Of a DNA stretch of 64,000 bases, positions 1 through 10,800 are shown piece by piece. Origin of the DNA: Chondrus crispus (taxonomy: Eukaryota; Rhodophyta; Florideophyceae; Gigartinales; Gigartinaceae); NCBI RefSeq assembly GCF_000350225.1, contig NW_005179057.1, positions 623,609-687,608 of the forward strand. Direction: 5' to 3'. Made by a program: the position numbers and the translations under genes. The notes under the pieces were generated by a model. It was given only the letters and a program-made list of their open reading frames with translations, was not told where the DNA came from and made no database searches. Position 1 is the stretch's first letter; the number at the start of each line of letters is the position of its first letter.

Positions 1-240
1 TCGAAACTCAAAATGAGAATGGCCTCGAATCATGCGCAGGGGCGCTTCAGGGGCGGGGCAGGTACTGTACTGTTCACATGCACAGTATTCTCATTTTGAG
101 TTTCGAGTACCAAAAAAGGGGTTCGAAACTCATTTTGAGTTTCGAGTACCAAAAAAAGGGACTCGAAACTCAAAATGAGTTTCGAACCTGCAGAAAAAGG
201 GATTCGAAATTGAGGTTGAGGTTTAGACCTACAGTAATTG
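1..240. repeat. Palindromic 40-bp tandem repeats, left block
   Basis: About three units of a repeat in which TCGAAACTCA and its reverse complement TGAGTTTCGA face each other across a few bases, followed by GTACC, an A-run and GGG. The first 110 bases also carry a GC-rich insert (around 25-95) that recurs, with changes, at about 3495-3610 in the same orientation. The block may continue to the left outside the window. Confidence 0.85.
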
Positions 241-1165
241 GTACAGTATGAGTATCTGTACCAGCATCTCTTTGTCCGTTTTCTATTTTAGTCTCACTTG
301 TAGTTTTTTTGAACTCTTTCTACTTCGTCAAACCTATGAGAAGCTTATCTGCCGTGCTGTAGTCAGTTGCGCCCTTTCAAAAAGAGTTGAAATTTTCTTT
401 GCCAATGACGGGTGATGGATTTCTCGACAAACGTCGAACCATGCAATGGACGTTGAGAGTGATTCATCGTTCTGGCAGTGATGTACGGGTACCCGGACCG
501 TACAGCGTACGATAAAAAGAGTTCTATCCGTTCCGGTTCTATCCAAAGTGATCAGCACAATGATCGGGCCACCCGCAAGGGCAACCCACTAAAATGGGGG
601 TCCGCTAAAACGGGACTAAAATCATGATGTACTGTATCTATAAAAAATACGTAACAAGGATATTAAATGTCATGGATGCAGCACTTCGCGAGAGAAGCGG
701 CCCTGGGCTTCGTATGAGACACCGGTTACGCACCCACGTACCTACGGTACCTCGCTTACTCGTGCTGGATCTTCCAGCCTTGAACTTCTTTTGCATTTCT
801 GACTGAATGGATAGAGAATCAAAAGCCTGCAGGATTCTGGGAGTACAAAAACGTCGCTTCGCTTTATAGGAGGTCTCACGCGTCTAGAGATGAACGCCGT
901 TGATAGGCATGTAGAAAAATCGGGACCCAAGAAAACCCCAGAAAAATCAGATAGAAAAGGGTTCAGGGGATAAGGTCTGCTTGTCTTGCAGTCCACAGCT
1001 GTGTGGCTCTTTAGAAAGAATGCAAGTCGTACATATCGACATTTTTACTTACCCGACATGAAAATTATGAACCTTGTTGTCTAAGTTCCCCGATACAGCG
1101 ATATATCCTTTGAGTGCGAAGGCGTTTTTGAGCCATTTTCATTGACGGAATATGCTGTTCAGAGT
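241..1165. other. Intergenic, no gene seen
   Basis: Only short open frames on both strands without recognisable domains or coding character. It separates the left repeat block from the 470-residue ORF and presumably includes that gene's promoter. No clear TATA box or repeat was found. Confidence 0.5.
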
Positions 1166-2578
1166 ATGAGCTCATTACCAACCTGCGGAAACCGACGGCG
1201 GTCTATCGTACCAGCTGAAGATACGGAGAGCAATGTGAGAGAGAGAGTGATGTGGCCTCGTGTATGTGAATTCTTTCATGAATCTACCGATGATTTCCTT
1301 CGTGGTATTGGATTTTCATGTCATCCCGAAGACTTAAAGGAAAATGACGCATTTGAAGAACTATGTTCTAGGTCGATCCACTATTTGCGTGATGTCGTAG
1401 CCACCACAATTTCGAAAACACTGGACAGCAAGACGTACAAGAAAAGCTATATGCCTGCCGCACGTTCGCAACATAAGCGTAGAATAACTGCCCGCATCGT
1501 GAACCTTGCATGGTCAATATCGGTGGGTAGTGACGAACCTTATTCTAACTGCAGCGATGATGGGGTTAAGTACGCATGCCAGCACCTCGTCGCCGAACTT
1601 TCCCTGTTCAAAGCAGTGGCTGGGAGCCTGCCTCGGTGGTTGCGCTTGTCGTCTCCTTTTACTTTTCTCTTCATTCGTCTCTGTGCGATAGACTGCCACG
1701 TTATTTGGCAGAATGTTATCAATCATGAGGGGTTTGGAATTCAAAATACTCCCGACATGGTTGATTCGTTTCGTGAAGACAAGTTCAACATCTGCGATGT
1801 GGTTGAAAAGGTCAAGAATCGAGTTCAAACACAACTTCTGTCCATTCGTCTCGGATTCGTTCACAACGGCGACATTTCCATCGATTTATATGATCCCGCC
1901 GCTGTTGACGCTGGCCAGCTTGCAGATAGTGAGGTTTATAGTGATGACATAAGCGAAGAATTAGACCGTGTCGCTGGACTTGTTGTCGCGCTGAATGAGG
2001 TTGTGCCGCTCATTTGTGTTGTAGATCAACAATTTTCTGAAACGCTTAGTGCCCTTTGGAGATCAGAAGGGGGTAGTTCCACCAATTGGAAATGGAGAAA
2101 GCCAGAGAAGAAAGACCTTGGACCTGCTGTTTTTTATGAAAACGGAAATCCCATGGACATTTTTCGTCACATGATGCTGAGTATTGAATCCAGTAAGACA
2201 AAAATGAAAGAAGCCAAAGCAGATGCTGAGACAGAGCTATCTGCTCTAGCCGTCATTAGTCACATGTGCGCAGAAATCGCAAAGATGAAACACAAGACAT
2301 TGAGTGTGTATGGCTACATGCCAGATGAAGAAGACACTGAACTTGATATCCGAAATGTTCCTCTACAGAACATGGTCCATGGCGTCTGGAAGTCAGCGGT
2401 GCGTGCGAATGTGCGAGTCCATGAAGCCCTTTCATCAAAGTTTGGCGTGGGAACAAAAGATTTACGCAGTGCACTCGGTGTTCTGAATGAGACATATTGG
2501 ACTGGTTTGGCAGTGAAAAAGCGAGATAGTCCTCGGTACAGCATACAAAAAGATGTTGTTTCAACTTTTTTTTCATGA
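1166..2578 (+). CDS. Hypothetical protein, 470 aa, flanked by palindromic repeats
   Basis: I do not recognise this protein. The open frame reaches back to a TTG at 1142, but the first ATG is at 1166 and is the better eukaryotic start; it ends in TGA. The predicted product is soluble, without signal peptide or membrane helix. It has mixed acidic and basic stretches and a segment rich in K, E and A (about residues 335-365) that could form a coiled coil. Uninterrupted length and balanced amino-acid use suggest real coding sequence. Its position between two blocks of the same palindromic tandem repeat (1-240 and 3031-3780) hints at a gene carried by, or trapped in, a repeat-bounded unit. Function unknown. 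Confidence 0.55.
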   Translation: MSSLPTCGNRRRSIVPAEDTESNVRERVMWPRVCEFFHESTDDFLRGIGFSCHPEDLKENDAFEELCSRSIHYLRDVVATTISKTLDSKTYKKSYMPAARSQHKRRITARIVNLAWSISVGSDEPYSNCSDDGVKYACQHLVAELSLFKAVAGSLPRWLRLSSPFTFLFIRLCAIDCHVIWQNVINHEGFGIQNTPDMVDSFREDKFNICDVVEKVKNRVQTQLLSIRLGFVHNGDISIDLYDPAAVDAGQLADSEVYSDDISEELDRVAGLVVALNEVVPLICVVDQQFSETLSALWRSEGGSSTNWKWRKPEKKDLGPAVFYENGNPMDIFRHMMLSIESSKTKMKEAKADAETELSALAVISHMCAEIAKMKHKTLSVYGYMPDEEDTELDIRNVPLQNMVHGVWKSAVRANVRVHEALSSKFGVGTKDLRSALGVLNETYWTGLAVKKRDSPRYSIQKDVVSTFFS

Positions 2579-3030
2579 GTTTGATCTGCACAGACCAGTT
2601 CTCTTCCGTTCGTGAAGCTGCCACCGAGTATGCTGCGCAAATGGCATGAATGGAAGTTACTCACTAATGAAAGTAGTGTATGACCAATGAAGTAAAAATC
2701 GGTTGTTCTTCAATTTGTTCACTGATAATGTAGAAGTCATATGACGGGAGGTTCCCTGGAAGTGATCGCCCTTCCCGGTACACGGGCTCAAACATCTTAC
2801 ATCCATCAGACATAACCGTAAGCAATGACATATATATTTCTACGCTCCCTGTCTGCTTCTGCTGAAGCGAAAAAGCACATGGAACTTCTCTGAAATATCA
2901 GCAATGTAGGGTTCTGCACATATTATCGGCGCAGAACGCAAAGGTCGTAGTGCACACAAATAATGATACCACACTTCCTTACCAGGCAAAAACGCTTGAG
3001 CGGGGCGCAATAAATACTGTACTCTCACCA
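2579..3030. other. Intergenic, nothing recognised
   Basis: Downstream of the 470-residue ORF. Only short frames; no domain, RNA or repeat recognised before the palindromic tandem array starts. Confidence 0.5.
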
Positions 3031-3780
3031 TGAGTTTCGAGTGCCAAAAAAAGGGGTTCGAAACTCATAATGAGTTTCGAACCCCCTAAAAAAGAGACTC
3101 GAAACTCAAAATGAGAATGGCCTCGAATCATGCGCAGGGGCGCTTCAGCTGAAGCGCCCCTGCGCATGATTCGAGGTGAACAGTATCGATACTGTTGTAA
3201 AATGGCGATCGCCATTTTGAGTTTCGAGTACCAAAAAAAGGGGCTCGAAACTCATTTTGAGTTTCGAGTACCAAAAAAAGGGGCTCGAAACTCATTTTGA
3301 GTTTCGAGTACCAAAAAAAAGGGGCTCGAAACTCATTTTGAGTTTCGAGTACCAAAAAAAAGGGGTTCGAAACTCATTTTGAGTTTCGAGTACCAAAAAA
3401 AAGGGGTTCGAAACTCATTTTGAGTTTCGAGTACCAAAAAAAAGGGGTTCGAAACTCATAATGAGTTTCGAACCCCCGAAGAAAAGGTACTCAAAACTCA
3501 AAATGAGAATTGTCTCGAAGTATGCACAGGGGGGCCAGGGGCGCTTCAGGGACGGGGCAGGTACTGTACTGTGCGCATGTACAGTATCCTCATTTTGAGT
3601 TTTGAGTACCAAAAAAAAGGGGCTCGAAACTCATTTTGAGTTTCGAGTACCAAAAAAAAGGGGTTCGAAACTCATAATGAGTTTCGAGTACCAAAAAAAA
3701 GGGACTCGAAACTCATAATAAGTTTCGAACCCCCGAAAAAAGGTCCTCAAAACTTAAAAGGAGAATTGTCTCGAAGTATG
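3031..3780. repeat. Palindromic 40-41 bp tandem repeat array, right block
   Basis: Roughly a dozen units of the same repeat as at 1-240. The core ACTCATTTTGAGT recurs at about 3250, 3290, 3331, 3372 and 3413, a period of 40-41 bp; the one-base drift comes from an A-run of 7 to 8. Each unit is itself an inverted repeat (TCGAAACTCA facing TGAGTTTCGA), so every repeat can fold. A GC-rich insert near 3495-3610 matches the insert at about 1-110. Confidence 0.9.
3121..3176. repeat. 56-bp perfect palindrome
   Basis: Read from the sequence, 28 bases from CCTCGAATCATG to GCGCTTCAG are followed directly by their exact reverse complement, with no spacer. Immediately right of it come two more perfect palindromes, CAGTATCGATACTG (about 3180-3193) and AAAATGGCGATCGCCATTTT (about 3200-3219). 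The left half matches the single-copy GC-rich insert near position 25-50, so an inverted duplication of that insert is the simplest origin. Confidence 0.95.
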
Positions 3781-4239
3781 CGCAGGGTCGCTCCAAGGGC
3801 GCAGCAATATGTGCGATTTTAACGTGTGCTGTACGTTTATATTGCGTTTCACAGCTTCAAAAAAGTGGGTCTCTTGTTGGGAATGCCCGTAGTGCGTGCT
3901 TGGGAGTGTGCGGGGCCCCGTAGAATAGTACACTAAATATGCGTTGGGAACCCATGTTTTTGCTTTGAAACGCAAGATATGTCTCGATATGTCAGATGTG
4001 TGTTTAGTTAGAAAGAAGGTTCGGTCTCTACAGCTAGCGTCAGTATCTCTTCCCGTCTGGGGTTCTTCCCGGCCTTCTAAATCAAGAAATTAAGCCTCGC
4101 TGACGAAATTTGTCTATTCTTTGACATGCCCCTGAAACCGTCCTCGCAGAGAAACACCACCCAGATCTAAACAGATAACGTCACGGTCTTATCATTCTCT
4201 TCCGATACTGTAACAGATATTATTGTTTTCCGTACGCAC
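3781..4239. other. Intergenic, 3' flank of the methyltransferase gene
   Basis: No gene recognised. It lies between the repeat array and the stop codon of the leftward methyltransferase-SET gene, so it should hold that gene's 3' end signals. Confidence 0.5.
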
Positions 4240-7200
4240 TTAGGGTGGAGCCGAGCCCCAATGGGCGAAAGACTTCCCGTAGTCTAGGAACAACTCCTCG
4301 CCAGTGCTGATTTCCTGTATGGTCTCAATGATGACAAGCCTGTTCGAGCGAAGCTTATGTTTGCTTGGAGAAGCCACCGATTCCACAAACCGGACATTTG
4401 CTGAACGGGAGTGCTTGGCATGACGCTCTTCTACATCCCTGTCGTCCGGAAGATACCGCGGATCATTGATGTAGCCTGCGACGCAAAACGGTGCCGGGAC
4501 GATGAATATGGGATGCTCCTTATCTTCGGCGTCAACTGCATTACTGCGCAGTTGGACGGCCTTTTCAGCGAATCGCTTTTTTCGAACCCCTAGAATACCA
4601 CTCCCGTAAACCTTGGTGGTTGCATTTTGACCACTCAAGTTCTTGTATACCACTGTCCCGTAGTAGGTGAGAATATCTTCTCCCTTTCTGAAAGAACGCA
4701 TAGCAAAAACGCCCCTCCCAGCAGAAGTATGCCTTATCGTGGACTCGCAAACAACGAAACCTTTCGCGGCAGCCTCCAGGCTCATGAGAGCCTCTGTGTC
4801 CACTGTATCGAGAAATGCTCTGTAAATGCTCGGCCATAAGTCCGGAGGAGTATTCTTGTACTTGAGTGCCAGGTCCACATTACCATTCATGCACGATAGA
4901 TAACGGTGAACATGTATAGGGAGCCTCTGATAAATCGGTAGGCCGGGAGGTGCGTCCCACAATGATGCATGCTGTGCGGCTTCCCTAGCTTCCAAGTTGG
5001 GGTGAGCCAAGAATTCAATAGCAAAGTCAATCTCCTCGACAGAAGCAGTGATATCCGATACTGGCGAGGTGAGCTGTTTCGCAAAGGTTTGAAGGACTCT
5101 TACAACCGCGATCTCGGCGCATCTCTCATCGAAATCGCAACCAACAAACTTTCGATGCATCGGTAGAGTGAGGCACGCCTTCGCTGTTGCGAAAGTCCCT
5201 CCGTATGGGTCGAACACAATATCACCAGGTTGGGAGAACCTTGAAACCATCTCCATCATCAGTCTGATGCTCTTCTGCTCGGGTCGAAGGAACATTCGGA
5301 CATTCTCATCCACTGAAATGTGATCACTCCCTCCCTTTGACATAGAGCTATTCCCAGCTTCTGGGAACATTACACGCTCATCACCCTCAATGCGGGGTAT
5401 CCCGTCAACGCAATTTGTCCATGCGGCGTGTCGAGATGGAACATACCCATGAGGTATGTAATTGATTTGCTCGAGTTCATCCTTAAACTCCAAGCCTCGT
5501 TTCCAGAAATGAATCGCCGTCTGCACAATTGACATGTGGCTGCATCCCTTCCGGTGGCGTTTCTGGAAGTAGTGACCCGGTGCCCGTACGAAGTTGAGGG
5601 GGATTCTTTCAACGTTGAATACCTTCTCGTAGACTTGTCTCAAAGGCTGTGAGGCATCATCTTCATCAATACCGTTCTTGAGGCGCTTATGATTCTTAAG
5701 CATGAAATACCACTCTGCGAACTGGAGGGCTGAGCAGAAGACAATCCCGTGTCCACCCGGTTTGAGAACACGGTCGAAGATAGCAACACACTCCAACATG
5801 TCAGATCCGGAAAGCTTGTCATGGCTGGAGTTGGGAGATTCCACCTCCCTGCGCGTGTTATAGGGAGGGTCTGTCAAGATGAGTTGCACCTTTCCATCTA
5901 GGTAGAAGCCACTCTCTTCGGCATCTGTCTCAAGGACATCGGTCATTGGGACGTCGTGAATGCGGCAGAAAGGACTCATCGTCTTCATGACCCTGTCGTA
6001 GGCGAACTGATACCGCTCTTCACCCCTTGTTCCAGACGTTTTATGACGCTTTTCTGGTCTGGTATCCTGAGGATCCATAGGGACCCTATTACCTTCTTCC
6101 TTGATACCTTCTTCTTCATCTTCGTCCTGCGATGCTTCCATTGCGCCTATATCAACGGTGTCTTCAGTATTGCCCATAGAATCGACTTCAATAGCAGTGA
6201 CACCATTGTCAACATACCCTATCGCTGCTTTTGTAGGTGCAGATAAGGAAGCGAAAACGGGAGCAACGGTGTCTTTCTTCTCGCACTTGTACTTCTTGAC
6301 AAATTCCCAGTCCGTGTCTTCCGCACATTCGTATAGGTACTCATGCGTAGAAACCTCTTTCAAGTGGTGAAATAGCATAGCAGTGAGTTCCCTAAACGCG
6401 TAATCTTGCTCCTTGGTCCTCTTCCAAGCAGTAGGATCCGCAAGCTTCAAATCCATCGCGGCGTTTCGGTGTCCCCGGAATGTATGGCTCTGTGACGTAG
6501 GCGCAAAGCCGCTGTCGCTCTCACCGAGAACCATAAAGGTTCCACTTGGTTCCTTGAAGAGAACGTACGGGGAAATCATTGACTCGCAGCTCTCGAGGCC
6601 TATCTTCTTCGCCAAGGATGTCCACGCCTTTACAATGAGTTGAACGGCGAAGCCCAGACGATTTCCGCAGGTATAGCTTATCCGAAACGGACTCGAAATC
6701 TTGTTCCGGCGTTTCCGTTCTCTCTGAAAGTAGTCCACAGCAACTTTCAAGGCGTGAATGTAGATAATAACCTCGAATGTATCAGGAGGCTTTGTAGCGA
6801 AGTAAGACTTAGACGAACTTGGCACAGCATATCTGTTGCCCTTGGCTGGAATATACTTGCTCCCAACCACTAACGAGGGGCTGATCTTACCCGACGCGAA
6901 GAGCATCTCGAAAAGTTCGAAGATTCGAGAGTCTTTCTCCCCGTACATGACAAAGGAAACTGCAGATTTGAAGATTTGCTTCACGTGTTCTGTACCGAGC
7001 TCTCTGAGAATAGGTGGTCCGTCGTTGAATGAAGATCGAAAATTTCCGGGATCTCTTCGCTTCCTATTTTTGTTCAGCAGTAACGCCTTTAGTGCTTTGA
7101 CCGCGCTGTCATCATCTTGCTTGTGTATCCAGCGTAGTACATCAGACGTCTTGGATTCGCGAAGGTTGAAATTTGTTCTGAATTTCTCGTTTCTCAGAAT

Positions 7201-7254
7201 GTGAAACAAGTGAGTGAGACACAACTGGGTGAAGCTGACAGGAGCGGAAGTCAT
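4240..7254 (-). CDS. Beta-class DNA amino-methyltransferase fused to a SET domain
   Basis: A 1004-residue intronless ORF from an ATG at 7254. Residues 1-300 are an unrecognised domain; 330-420 is an acidic, low-complexity linker. The methyltransferase core shows motif IV as TDPPY (D462-Y465), a following KPGG turn, then RPEQKS and motif I as FDPYGGT (D682) with VGCDFDE after it. Motif IV before motif I is the order of beta-class (CcrM/HinfI-like) enzymes, and DPPY is typical of N6-adenine methylation of DNA; eukaryotic MT-A70 enzymes use DPPW instead. Residues about 830-1000 form a SET domain: GRGVF, YYG, ANVRF in place of NHxC, and a terminal ELFLDYG with the catalytic-type Tyr; no post-SET cysteines are seen. 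Predicted role: methylate DNA and protein, probably histone. It is divergent from the ParB/oxygenase gene and shares its palindromic upstream region. Codons and length look intact. Actual substrates are unknown. Confidence 0.88.
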   Translation of the reverse strand: MTSAPVSFTQLCLTHLFHILRNEKFRTNFNLRESKTSDVLRWIHKQDDDSAVKALKALLLNKNRKRRDPGNFRSSFNDGPPILRELGTEHVKQIFKSAVSFVMYGEKDSRIFELFEMLFASGKISPSLVVGSKYIPAKGNRYAVPSSSKSYFATKPPDTFEVIIYIHALKVAVDYFQRERKRRNKISSPFRISYTCGNRLGFAVQLIVKAWTSLAKKIGLESCESMISPYVLFKEPSGTFMVLGESDSGFAPTSQSHTFRGHRNAAMDLKLADPTAWKRTKEQDYAFRELTAMLFHHLKEVSTHEYLYECAEDTDWEFVKKYKCEKKDTVAPVFASLSAPTKAAIGYVDNGVTAIEVDSMGNTEDTVDIGAMEASQDEDEEEGIKEEGNRVPMDPQDTRPEKRHKTSGTRGEERYQFAYDRVMKTMSPFCRIHDVPMTDVLETDAEESGFYLDGKVQLILTDPPYNTRREVESPNSSHDKLSGSDMLECVAIFDRVLKPGGHGIVFCSALQFAEWYFMLKNHKRLKNGIDEDDASQPLRQVYEKVFNVERIPLNFVRAPGHYFQKRHRKGCSHMSIVQTAIHFWKRGLEFKDELEQINYIPHGYVPSRHAAWTNCVDGIPRIEGDERVMFPEAGNSSMSKGGSDHISVDENVRMFLRPEQKSIRLMMEMVSRFSQPGDIVFDPYGGTFATAKACLTLPMHRKFVGCDFDERCAEIAVVRVLQTFAKQLTSPVSDITASVEEIDFAIEFLAHPNLEAREAAQHASLWDAPPGLPIYQRLPIHVHRYLSCMNGNVDLALKYKNTPPDLWPSIYRAFLDTVDTEALMSLEAAAKGFVVCESTIRHTSAGRGVFAMRSFRKGEDILTYYGTVVYKNLSGQNATTKVYGSGILGVRKKRFAEKAVQLRSNAVDAEDKEHPIFIVPAPFCVAGYINDPRYLPDDRDVEERHAKHSRSANVRFVESVASPSKHKLRSNRLVIIETIQEISTGEELFLDYGKSFAHWGSAPP

Positions 7255-7349
7255 AATTCAATGGTGATTATTTTCCGAAGTGAAGTCTGGAAAAGTAAGG
7301 ACTGGATGGGCTGTTAGAGACGGCGTAGTGAAAAAAGGGTATGCTTCGG

Positions 7350-7592
7350 AAAAGTGTTCGGGCGAACAGTCGGGATTTGCTGGTCATGGTTCGCGAACCA
7401 TGACTAGCAAATCTGGACTGTTATTTTTTGTTAAAATTACAGATGTTTATACTGAGCTGGTCATGGTTCGCGAACCATGACCAGCAAAATATGGACTGTT
7501 ACTTTTTTGATAAAATTATAGGCGTTTATAATTTGCTGGTCATGGTTCGCGAACCATGACCAGCAAATCCCGACTGTTCGCCCAAACACTTT
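7350..7592. promoter_or_regulatory. Inverted-repeat element with three 30-36 bp palindromes in a divergent promoter
   Basis: Three palindromes centred on GGTTCGCGAACC lie at 7376-7411 (one mismatch), 7456-7485 and 7532-7567, separated by similar AT-rich spacers containing GGACTGTTA. Outside the first and third, GTGTTCGGGCGAACAGTCGG and its near-exact complement form a larger inverted repeat about 44 bp long, so the whole 243 bp folds back. It starts 96 bp upstream of the methyltransferase ATG and ends 266 bp upstream of the ParB/oxygenase ATG, where both promoters must lie. It could be a MITE, or a binding site for one of the two products; the sequence alone cannot decide. Confidence 0.85.
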
Positions 7593-7857
7593 TTGAAAGT
7601 GGGACGAAGCCTGCAAAGTACCACCATCCCAGGTCTTAAAAAGCCGTAAAAATCCGTAAAATCGGATAAAAAAGCCAGGCCCTTAGCCAGTCGCATCTCA
7701 TCTCTTCTTAACGGCGTGGCGCGACGGACAGCTTTCATTCGGAACCCCCCATTCATCCATCTCTTTGCGTCTCTATCACATTTGTCTTCCCCGCTTATCT
7801 ACATATCCCTCGCAAGGAAAGCCAGTCTTCCGCGTTAAGTACACCCTTGTGAAAACC

Positions 7858-10800
7858 ATGCCAAATGCAACTACGCGTGGTCGAAGATCTCGACGCCGTG
7901 GGCGTAGCGGTGCCCGTACCGGAAGCAGTGGTGCAACAGGGAGTGCCCTTAACGAAGCCCTTGTCCGCAAAGTCCTCGGACGTGACTATGGCAAGGGTTT
8001 AGAAGCTCGTGGCATCAAGAAGGGCGTCCATGTCAAGCTGTTCGCAGTTGTGAGAGATGCAGTTATGGAAGTGGGGACTGCGAAACTGTCTACAGCTGGG
8101 GACGAGAGTGAAATTGTGCAACGCAGACTACACTTGCATAAACTTCCCCAAACCGCGAAACAAGACCTCGTGGTCGTAACGGGTGCATCGCTCACGACGA
8201 ATGCAAGTAATCATCCCTATCCCTACAAATTCAAAGGAGGTGAGGGACCACCTGAAAAATTACGTGATTTGCACACTGCTGGCCTCTACGCCTGGGATAC
8301 GAGGATGATGATTCCAGTAGAAGCTCAGGCCGAAGAAGAGAACAATCCTTCCGGTCTGAAAAGTTCGTGTGAATTACCGCCCGCACCGAGACCAGCTGAC
8401 CAAAGACCGAAACCCGAAGAAGCAGGAAAAATGCAATTCGATACCGCTGCGACGCCTGTGCCGCAGCCATATCCGGGTGCGCCAGAAGGTGACGAAGCCA
8501 TTGAAGTTACCCCTGCTATGCCTGCGCCAGTGATTGACGTTGACAAAATGGTTCCTGCCGCACCAGAAGATGAGGATCTGGGTGATACGATCGAGCTCGC
8601 TGAGCATGGAAAAGATGTCAATATCCGCTGCTACGACATGTCTGCCTACGTGAGAGTGGAAGTGAGCGTTATGCTGTCCCAAGTTCTCCAGCCACCTTGT
8701 ACACTTCGGGATACTGCAACCAAGTATGTCAAACGGCTTGAGGAGGGCTTCATAACCTACGGCTACGACTACGGAAGCGGGTTGATGACAATAACTATTC
8801 GTCGTGTTGAGAACCCGAATGTGGGTGATGTGGACCTTGGTGGCCTCGTCATGGAAAATCGGTTGGCCGATGATGGGCACGGTAGTGAGGTCGTCTCAAG
8901 GTATTTGAGGGGTGATATACGTGCGGTTGTTGTCGATGGTCTTCATCGTCGACAGAGTATGAAGAATATATTGCATACTCGAGGTGAGGAACCCGGGCTG
9001 AAATGGCTACATGAACCGCTCCGTATGGTGCTTATTCTTCGCCGTGATGGGAAGGACATGAACAGCACCGAGATGCTTCACCTTGGCTCCCATCGGAATC
9101 AGGTAGCATCGACAGTGCGTCTTTTCGAGAGCTTGGAAGAACATATTCACGGTGTCCTGTCCTATCTGAAGTCTTTCGCATTAGAAACTGGCCTCACCGT
9201 CGATGAAGTAAGGCCGTCGAATGTTGCCGCAGAGATGTGCACATCGGAGATTATTCCGAACATGAAGAAGCCCACGTATCGCCGCTACGCAAGGATTGCC
9301 AAGATTTTCGCGAAATATCCCCGTGCATTTGATAGGCTGTTGTCCTTCAAACCCGATGAGCGACCGAAGATTGGGGCTGTGCATCTTGACCACAGCAAGT
9401 TTTACGAGGTCGATGAGTGCGGTGTTATGCTCTTCCTGGATAGCATACATGCATGTGTCCGCAACCCTGCATCTTCAGGGGCATTTGACGCAACTCCCTT
9501 CTTTGGAACGGCTATGGAAATTTACCAGATTTGTCTCCGTAAGTTCAACCTATATGGCATTCCAGGACGACTGTCCTTTTCGGAGTTCCTAGAAGTACAA
9601 GTGAAGCAACCAAAAAACAAGACAAGTTCCATTGGTGATCTTTTCGTGAACAGTATGAGATTGTTTTCCAGCAAGAAGGTTGATGAAGATAAGAACTCGC
9701 AGAGATCCTCACGTTTTGGTTCAAGGATTACCTCCCATTTCGAGCCGAAACAAGCCGGGAATAAGCCCAAAGCAGCGCCAGCGGCAGGTGCATCGACTTC
9801 TACAGCGGCAGTGCCATCTTCCGTCGTCGTCAAGTCAAATGGCTCTGGTGGTGCGAAGACACCCGTGCTGTCACCCGCGAAAACAGGCTCGAGGACGCCC
9901 ATCACATCATCTCCCGAACCAGCCCCATCTCGTCGCAGTGGTCGTAAGCGGAAAGCTTCACCTCCTCCTTCACCTCCTATTAAAGTCTTCACCACGACTG
10001 AATCCCGTCCAAAGGCGAAGAAGAAGGCGAAGAAGAAGGCCACTTGGGCCAAGCAGACTGCCACGAACACACCGCTTTCTGTCCAACCTGTCCGACCTCC
10101 GATCGAAATCGTTGATACGGACGGGTCTCGTGAGCCCCTCCTACGCAAATCTGAAGTGCCTTTCGATGACTTCTTGCCTCCTCTGCTCCCTGTCGGCTAC
10201 AGAGATGCACCCGTTTACCGTGGTGAGGTTGACCCTTGGTGGAAAGATGCCCTGCTGAGGACTCCCTCCGAAGTCGTCTCTATTGCCAATAAAGTGCAAG
10301 CGGACGGAGGCGAATTGCACCACACTCCATTGCTAGAAGCTTTGCATATTCCCTTAGGTCATAGAGCTCACAATTTCGTGGACGTTGAAGATTTGACCTA
10401 TATGCATCGAGTGGCCTGGCTCATGGCTGCTCAAAAGCAGCACCTCGAATCAGTGAGGCAGGCAAACCCCGTTTTGGGTGACTCAGAAAGTGAGCTAGAT
10501 TGGGATACGGTAACGTCGTCCTTTGAGAAAGGCGAAGGTAGGGCATACTTTATGAGGAAAGGAATGCTACTGCAGGAGCGTGGGTTCTGCATACTGGAAG
10601 GTTTTGCAGAACCACACTCGCTGGCCAAAGAAGTGATACAGGTCCGGCAGCCCCCTCTTAGCATTGTGAACACGGACACTGGTATTCAGGAGCTATTCGA
10701 CCACTATCTTTCAACGTTTCCAGGAGAGAATGCGCTGGAAAAGGAGAAGAATCGCACTCTTTGGAACCCGATAGTCAACTTGGGGGAGTCAGAAGGTGAT

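Noticed and set aside
7376..7567. Three palindromes with similar spacers as a CRISPR-like array
   Set aside because: Eukaryotic context, only three units, palindromic repeats with near-identical spacers and no cas genes.
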